From: Halomonas sp.
Lineage (GTDB): Bacteria; Pseudomonadota; Gammaproteobacteria; Pseudomonadales; Halomonadaceae
Direction: 5' to 3'
Length of the DNA: 10,262 nucleotides
Assembly (NCBI GenBank): GCA_007116835.1
Contig: SKHS01000100.1
Location: 1 to 10,262 of the forward strand
Shown: piece by piece, positions 6,906-10,262 of the stretch
Numbering within the stretch: position 1 is the stretch's first letter
Layout: each line of letters opens with the position of its first letter
Translations under genes and position numbers: made by a program
The notes under the pieces: model-generated
Told to the model about the DNA's origin: nothing
Database searches by the model: none
The model's input: only the letters and a program-made list of their open reading frames with translations

Positions 6906-7100
6906 TTGACATCCTCCGACCACTAAATAAGAGATTGTAGTGGCGGATTCCCAGGTTGTTGCCTTCCTGGTTCCTGCTTCGGTGTTCGTTGCCTTCAATG
7001 CCTTGGCACTGCCGGTCTTACACAAACTCCACAGGCGTCGATTCCCGAGTGCCCCTCGGTAGTTACTTCAACGCTCGGCACCGGCTAATAGCGCGGTGCC
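6906..7100 (-). ncRNA. Probable omega-RNA (reRNA) overlapping the tnpB 3' end
   Basis: TnpB proteins work with an RNA made from the 3' end of tnpB and the element's right end, with the guide taken from flanking DNA. Here the region shows several hairpins in a row on the minus strand: 7100-7077 (GGCACCG with CGGTGCC, inside the last tnpB codons), 7059-7045 (CCGAG with CTCGG) and the terminal 6946-6916 stem. About 160 nt beyond the tnpB stop has no coding content yet is inside the element. The 5' limit is a guess. The guide would begin at 6905 and read TCCATAATGCCTGAGT. Confidence 0.5.
6916..6946 (-). repeat. Right-end hairpin of the TnpB element
   Basis: On the + strand, CCG (6916-6918) and CCACTA (6920-6925) pair with TAGTGG (6938-6943) and CGG (6944-6946), leaving one unpaired A and a 12-nt loop. 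It precedes TCAA at the element end, matching the single-strand hairpins that Y1 transposases recognise. Confidence 0.65.
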
Positions 7101-8180
7101 TGCTTGCAGAATGTTGCGGGCGGCGTTGAGGTCACGGTCAATGCCTTCGATGCCACAGCCTGGACAATCCCAGGTGCGAACAGTGAGCGGTAGCGATTCC
7201 ATGACAAATCCACAGCCATAGCAGCGTTTGCTGCTGGGGTAAAAACGGTCGATCTGGACGAACTGGCGTCCTGCCCACGCCGCTTTGTAGTCCAGCTGGC
7301 GCACCAACTCCCCCCAGCCAACATCACTGATGGCTTTTGATAGGTGGCGATTTTTGACCATGTTCTTAACTTGCAAACTCTCCGCTGCAATCACTTGGTT
7401 CTCGTTAACGATCTGGCGGGTGAGTTTATGCAGGTGGTCACGTCGCGTGTCAGCGATCTTGGCGTAACAGCGAGCGACCTTTAACCGTGCCTTGGCGCGG
7501 TTGTTGGAGCCTTTTTGCTTACGGCTTAACTGCCGCTGTGCCCGCGCCAGTTTCCTCTCATAGCGTGCCGTATGACGCGGATTGTTGACCCGCTGACCCT
7601 CACTGGTCACGAACAGGTCTTTTAGTCCCAGGTCGATACCGACCATCTTGGGCGTGATTGGCAGCGTCTCGGTGTCTACTTTGCATAGACAGCTGATGAA
7701 ATACCGACCTGCTGCGTCCTTGGACACGGTCACGGTGCTAGGCGCTGACGGTAGCTCGCGGCTCCAGCGTATGTTCAACGGCTCGCGGCACTTGGCGAGC
7801 GTGATCTGACCGTCACGGTATGAAAACGCTGAACTGGCAAACGTCGCCGACTGGCGGTGCTTTTTGGATTTAAAGTTGGGATACCGCGCCCGCTTGGCAA
7901 AGAAATGCTTGAAAGCGGTTTGTTGGTGGCGCAAGCATTGCTGCAATGGCACCGAACTGACCTCGGCCAGAAAAGCGGTATCCGGCTGCTTTTTTAGCTG
8001 CGTGAGAAACGCGCTGGCATCGTTGTAGCCGATTTTTTCCTGACGCTGATAGAACGCATCGGTGCGATAGCGCAGCACCGCGTTCCAGACAAACCGCACG
8101 CACCCAAACGTCCGCGCCAGCAAAGTTGCCTGCTCGGGCGTGGGATAGCAGCGGTATTGGTAGGCGCGTTCGGTTTTCAT
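7068..8180 (-). CDS. tnpB: RNA-guided endonuclease TnpB (IS605 OrfB family)
   Basis: This 370-residue protein has the normal TnpB length. An N-terminal OrfB helix-turn-helix-like region (1-45, RAYQYRCYPTPEQATLL) is followed by the wedge part and a split RuvC nuclease domain. The catalytic acids are Asp183 in GIDLGLKDL, Glu267 in AAESLQVKNM and Asp348/Asp350 in GIDRDLNAARN. The zinc-finger pairs are Cys320/Cys323 (RCYGCG) and Cys339/Cys342 (DCPGCG). All are intact, so it should be an active omega-RNA-guided DNA nuclease, the class ancestral to Cas12. It helps the element persist by cutting the empty donor site. Its 3' end overlaps the probable guide-RNA scaffold. The ATG at 8180 lies at the edge of the left-end hairpin and has only a weak ribosome site (TAGGGT), suggesting low expression. 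Confidence 0.95.
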   Translation of the reverse strand: MKTERAYQYRCYPTPEQATLLARTFGCVRFVWNAVLRYRTDAFYQRQEKIGYNDASAFLTQLKKQPDTAFLAEVSSVPLQQCLRHQQTAFKHFFAKRARYPNFKSKKHRQSATFASSAFSYRDGQITLAKCREPLNIRWSRELPSAPSTVTVSKDAAGRYFISCLCKVDTETLPITPKMVGIDLGLKDLFVTSEGQRVNNPRHTARYERKLARAQRQLSRKQKGSNNRAKARLKVARCYAKIADTRRDHLHKLTRQIVNENQVIAAESLQVKNMVKNRHLSKAISDVGWGELVRQLDYKAAWAGRQFVQIDRFYPSSKRCYGCGFVMESLPLTVRTWDCPGCGIEGIDRDLNAARNILQAGTALLAGAER

Positions 8181-8362
8181 ACCCTACAGATTAGGTAGAT
8201 TTATGTAAGGTTGCAAGGTATAGGGCACCCTAGCGGACGCCGCGCTATCCATCTCCACCCAATGCAGTCGCTTGGATGGAGTATTCCGCGCTTTTCGATA
8301 AAAGAGGTCACGACACGTTATCGCTGCATGGCAATGGTGCATATGCCAAACGGAGCCCTTGA

Positions 8363-8410
8363 GAGACTAAGCTATTAAGAGACTAAGCCATTAAGAAACT
8401 AAGCCTTCGA
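8363..8410. repeat. 16-bp tandem repeat, three copies, over the DUF2835 stop codon
   Basis: The units read GAGACTAAGCTATTAA, GAGACTAAGCCATTAA and GAAACTAAGCCTTCGA. The third copy covers the TAG stop (8399-8401) and the last three sense codons of the DUF2835 gene; the first two lie just downstream of it. The array probably arose by duplication of the gene's 3' end. Confidence 0.85.
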
Positions 8411-8626
8411 GAGAGGCTGAATGCTGACAAAGCGGCCTTGCTCAGAAAACTCCAATCGAAAGACACCATGGACACCCTCTCGCCCCACCACACGGCGCAG
8501 CGCTTCAGCCGGAAAGATGACCCAGCGGCCGTCAACACTGCGTGTGCGCACATTGGAATAACGCCCTTCGTAATGGGCTAGGCACTCGTTTTTCGAAAGA
8601 TCAATAACCACATCAATAGTTGGCAT
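8399..8626 (-). CDS. DUF2835 family protein
   Basis: A 75-residue cytoplasmic protein with no signal peptide or membrane span. It matches my memory of the DUF2835 family, short proteins of marine and halophilic gammaproteobacteria: an N-terminal strand (TIDVVIDLS), then CLAHYEGRYSNVRTRSVDGR, WVIFPAEALRRVV, the GVHGVFRLEF strand and a final VSIQPL. The family has no known function; the domain fills the whole protein. The start at 8626 gives the family's usual length, although its Shine-Dalgarno is weak. It is divergent from the HExxH gene across a 141-bp gap. Its stop codon is embedded in a 16-bp tandem repeat. Confidence 0.82.
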   Translation of the reverse strand: MPTIDVVIDLSKNECLAHYEGRYSNVRTRSVDGRWVIFPAEALRRVVGREGVHGVFRLEFSEQGRFVSIQPLSKA

Positions 8627-8767
8627 AGGAGCGATGAACCGAAGATACCTGAGACAATCGTGTTAAGTCGATTATTCTGAAACGAACAAAACGCAGCCAA
8701 TACGTGCTGTGCTTCGCTCATGGATGCTCTATGCTAACGTAAACGACTTATCCCTCGGTAATAGCTT

Positions 8768-9376
8768 ATGGATCTCTCTGCACTAAATCCTTTTTCTGCT
8801 GTCACGCCTTCGTGGTCACAACCCACGGTTAGCAGCACTACGGCGACCACCTCAGTGAACGCCGAGGGGCAGCGAACTCGCTCATCTGAAACCTCTGCAC
8901 CAGCAGGTGAAGAGACTGACTCCCCCGCTGATAATGACGCTATTGGCCCCACGCGCCCAGATGGCACACCACTCACCACCGACGAGCTCCGGCACCTAGA
9001 ACAGCTTAAGCAAACAGACCGCGCAGTACGCCAACATGAAATGGCTCACCAAACGGTAGGTGGCCAATACACTGGGGGCGCGAGCTACGATTACGAAGTC
9101 GGGCCAGACGGCAAACGCTACGCTGTTGCAGGCGAAGTGCCTATTGATTACGGCCCGGTGCCCGGCGATCCGGCAGCGACTATCGAAAAAATGCAAACGG
9201 TCATTGCTGCGGCACTAGCGCCTGCTGACCCATCTTCAAAAGATTTACAGGTTGCCGCCCAGGCAAGACAGTACTTATTGGAAGCCAAGCTAGAAGCCGC
9301 CCGCGAGCAAAACGAGATGAACGCCGCGCGAAGCGCTGGCGAAGTGCCTGAACAGCCTAGCGACCAAGTCGCCTAG
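8768..9376 (+). CDS. Putative metalloprotease, CJM1_0395/SprA-related family
   Basis: A 202-residue protein. The first 70 residues are low-complexity (Ser, Thr, Ala, Pro and acidic), followed by the conserved core at about 75-170. The core holds a zincin-type motif HEMAH (90-94) in DRAVRQHEMAHQ, then GGQYTGGASYDYEVGPDGK and AVAGEVPID (119-127), where Glu123 could be a third ligand, and a C-terminal helical part with IEKMQTVIAAALAPADPS and a charged coiled segment (170-190). This pattern fits the putative metalloprotease family called CJM1_0395 or SprA-related. Proteolysis has not been shown for it as far as I know. No signal peptide is visible. The Shine-Dalgarno before the ATG at 8768 is weak (GGTAA). 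The stop codon lies inside a strong hairpin. Confidence 0.85.
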   Translation: MDLSALNPFSAVTPSWSQPTVSSTTATTSVNAEGQRTRSSETSAPAGEETDSPADNDAIGPTRPDGTPLTTDELRHLEQLKQTDRAVRQHEMAHQTVGGQYTGGASYDYEVGPDGKRYAVAGEVPIDYGPVPGDPAATIEKMQTVIAAALAPADPSSKDLQVAAQARQYLLEAKLEAAREQNEMNAARSAGEVPEQPSDQVA

Positions 9377-9388
9377 GCTGTTCATTTT
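9349..9388 (+). terminator. Terminator hairpin overlapping the metalloprotease stop codon
   Basis: TGAACAGCCTAG (9349-9360) pairs perfectly with CTAGGCTGTTCA (9373-9384). Inside, CGAC (9361-9364) pairs with GTCG (9368-9371) around a CAA loop, with a single bulged C. The short T-run TTTT (9385-9388) follows, so it is a likely terminator for the + strand gene. It also stands between this gene and the convergent NlpC/P60 gene, whose stop is 12 bp away, but no T-run follows on the minus strand. Confidence 0.7.
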
Positions 9389-9395
9389 CAAACGC

Positions 9396-9878
9396 TTATG
9401 GAGCCAGTGAGGCCGCCCCTAAAAAGCGCTGGTTCCAGTAGTCGATATCCAGTGGCACACTGACTACCGCGCGGCCACTACCAGGGGCGTGGATCATCTG
9501 CCGGTTGCCGCGATAAATCCCCACATGGGTAGCTTTGCCACCATCGCCAAAGAACAGCAAATCGCCTGGGCGAGGCGCATCTACCTGAGGCAGCGCACGG
9601 AACTGAGCGTCAGCGGTGCGCGGCACAGGAATCCCTGCGGCGCGATAGGTCATTTCCACCAACCCCGAGCAGTCCAGCCCCCCCGGTGTGTTACCACCAA
9701 AACGGTACGGTGTACCGATCGCTTGCTGAGCATGGGAAAGAATCAGTGCACGTTCCAACGATATTCCCGCTTGAGGGCTAGGGGCCGGTAATGCGGCTCT
9801 TTCTTTGCTAGCGCACCCCGCTAACACCATGAACAGGGTGAGCATCATTAACAGTGGGGAAAGGCGGGTAAACGGCAT
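9396..9878 (-). CDS. NlpC/P60 family lipoprotein, probable peptidoglycan endopeptidase
   Basis: A 160-residue lipoprotein. A signal peptide (1-21) ends in the lipobox LAGC with Cys22 as the lipid-modified residue; no Asp follows at +2, so outer-membrane sorting is expected. A short Pro-rich linker leads to an NlpC/P60 domain (about 42-158) with catalytic Cys70 in GLDCSGLVEM, His118 in THVGIY and a third polar residue His130 in MIHAPGSG. Such enzymes cleave peptide cross-links in peptidoglycan to allow wall growth; MepS (Spr) and NlpC of E. coli are the closest well-known types, but I cannot tell which one it matches best. GGAG (9885-9888) stands 6 nt before the ATG. It is convergent with the HExxH gene, 19 bp apart, and lies 117 bp downstream of the phosphatase gene on the same strand. 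Confidence 0.92.
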   Translation of the reverse strand: MPFTRLSPLLMMLTLFMVLAGCASKERAALPAPSPQAGISLERALILSHAQQAIGTPYRFGGNTPGGLDCSGLVEMTYRAAGIPVPRTADAQFRALPQVDAPRPGDLLFFGDGGKATHVGIYRGNRQMIHAPGSGRAVVSVPLDIDYWNQRFLGAASLAP

Positions 9879-9983
9879 AGCACGCTCCGACTCAGCACGT
9901 TAGCAGTGCGTTTATCATGGCCTATGTGCGGCTTGCCCGCTACTGATTCGTGTGGCGTATACGACTCTCCTCCCCTATTCACT

Positions 9984-10009
9984 CACCCTGTCCATTCACC
10001 CTATCCATT
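9984..10009. repeat. 13-bp tandem duplication at the phosphatase stop codon
   Basis: CACCCTGTCCATT (9984-9996) and CACCCTATCCATT (9997-10009) differ at one base. The second copy covers the last sense codons of the phosphatase gene, and its TGA stop straddles the junction. The other copy lies just beyond the stop. Confidence 0.7.
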
Positions 10010-10262
10010 CAATAAAAGTGCTTTCTCCTAGCGCATGACGCTCATGGCGTAGGCGGCTCATCGCAGCATAGGGTAAATCCATGACCAAGCCATTGCTGAG
10101 CGGCTGCCCTAACACTTGACGCAATAGCGTATTAACGACGAACAGGTGGGCAACCACTAGTACGTGCTTACCTGGCGGATTTACCAACAGCCGCCGCCAA
10201 ACGTCACTGACCCGAGCATCCAGTGCCTCCAGTGTTTCCCCTTCGGGGGGAGCCGCTTGACA
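9996..10262 (-). CDS. Histidine phosphatase family protein, C-terminal part
   Basis: The frame is open from the window edge for 88 residues plus stop; the N-terminus, with the expected RHG catalytic motif, lies outside. The visible part shows PPEGETLEALDARVSDVW, where the GE(T/S) glutamate is the usual proton donor, and HVLVVAHLFVVNTLLRQVLG, where the VAH histidine corresponds to the second catalytic histidine (often SHG in relatives). This is the pattern of the phosphoglycerate mutase/CobC-type branch that removes phosphate from small molecules. A TTG within the frame at 10187 is not a credible start because the conserved glutamate region lies upstream of it. The substrate cannot be told from this fragment. 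A CobC-like or housekeeping phosphatase role are both possible. Confidence 0.85.
   Translation of the reverse strand, partial: CQAAPPEGETLEALDARVSDVWRRLLVNPPGKHVLVVAHLFVVNTLLRQVLGQPLSNGLVMDLPYAAMSRLRHERHALGESTFIEWIG

Larger units (their letters stand above)
6906..8204 (-). mobile_element. IS200/IS605-superfamily element, TnpB-only (IS1341-like)
   Basis: About 1.3 kb holding a single orfB/tnpB gene and no Y1 transposase. At the right end, reading the minus strand, GAAT (6950-6947) stands directly 5' of a hairpin (6946-6916), followed by a linker and TCAA (6909-6906). GAAT guide and TCAA cleavage motifs are those I recall for the IS608 right end. At the left end a small hairpin (8197-8180, TACCTA paired with TAGGGTA with one bulged G) lies 7 nt inside a TTAC (8208-8205), the expected target tetranucleotide, but other left boundaries are possible. 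Elements of this type make no target duplication, and none is seen. Movement would need TnpA supplied from elsewhere in the genome. Confidence 0.7.

Noticed and set aside
7068..8180. A Cas12-type CRISPR system
   Set aside because: The nuclease has TnpB length and motifs, and no repeat-spacer array or cas genes occur in the window.
6854..8220. GCAAGGTA present on both sides of the TnpB element (6854-6861 and 8213-8220)
   Set aside because: It might suggest a target duplication, but the copies are 44 and 8 bp from the proposed ends, and IS200/IS605 elements do not duplicate their target.
8276..8362. Short + strand frame of 28 codons in the gap between the TnpB element and the DUF2835 gene
   Set aside because: It has no ribosome site and no recognisable sequence; chance is the simplest reading.
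8656..8673. AATCG and CGATT inverted repeat in the divergent gap between DUF2835 and the HExxH gene
   Set aside because: Arms of five bases with an 8-nt centre are expected often by chance, and no promoter could be fixed beside it.
9489..9791. A 100-codon + strand frame
   Set aside because: It is antisense to the NlpC/P60 catalytic domain, whose motifs are clear.
9967..9974. GGAGGAG on the minus strand resembling a strong ribosome site after the phosphatase gene
   Set aside because: No start codon lies within a usable distance downstream, so no gene is supported.

Overview
The window looks like chromosomal DNA of a moderately halophilic gammaproteobacterium, most likely Halomonas or a close relative in the Halomonadaceae. 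The reasons are a NhaD-type Na+/H+ antiporter, a DUF2835 protein, a CJM1_0395/SprA-type HExxH protein, an NlpC/P60 lipoprotein and the general codon use. The genus is an inference from protein character, not from a search.

Left part (1-2780, + strand): a LysR-type regulator is followed by a 262-nt gap and then nhaD. The gap holds a 13-bp tandem repeat, a T-N11-A palindrome that could be a LysR-type operator, an extended -10 promoter and a 53-nt C-rich leader with no G. A perfect intrinsic-terminator-like hairpin (12-bp stem, TTT loop, seven T) lies inside the first 20 codons of nhaD. This unusual leader is the most interesting signal in the window. A hairpin terminator separates nhaD from the convergent genes that follow.

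Middle part (2777-6736, - strand): in transcription order these are an antibiotic-biosynthesis-monooxygenase-domain membrane protein, a Gtt1-like glutathione S-transferase, and a large membrane sensor (periplasmic solute-binding domain, TM, PAS, degenerate GGDEF, intact EAL) that is probably a c-di-GMP phosphodiesterase. The last two are 5-8 bp apart and probably co-transcribed.

Mobile part (about 6906-8204, - strand): an IS200/IS605-superfamily element carries only an OrfB/TnpB gene with all RuvC and zinc-finger residues and no TnpA. Its right end shows a hairpin, a GAAT guide-like motif and a TCAA end, and overlaps a probable omega-RNA. The left end is assigned less securely.

Right part (8205-10262): a DUF2835 gene (-) whose stop codon lies in a 16-bp x3 tandem repeat, a divergent HExxH putative metalloprotease (+) that ends in a strong hairpin, a convergent NlpC/P60 lipoprotein (-), and the C-terminal 88 residues of a histidine-phosphatase-family protein (-) that runs off the window. 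No tRNA, rRNA or CRISPR array was seen.
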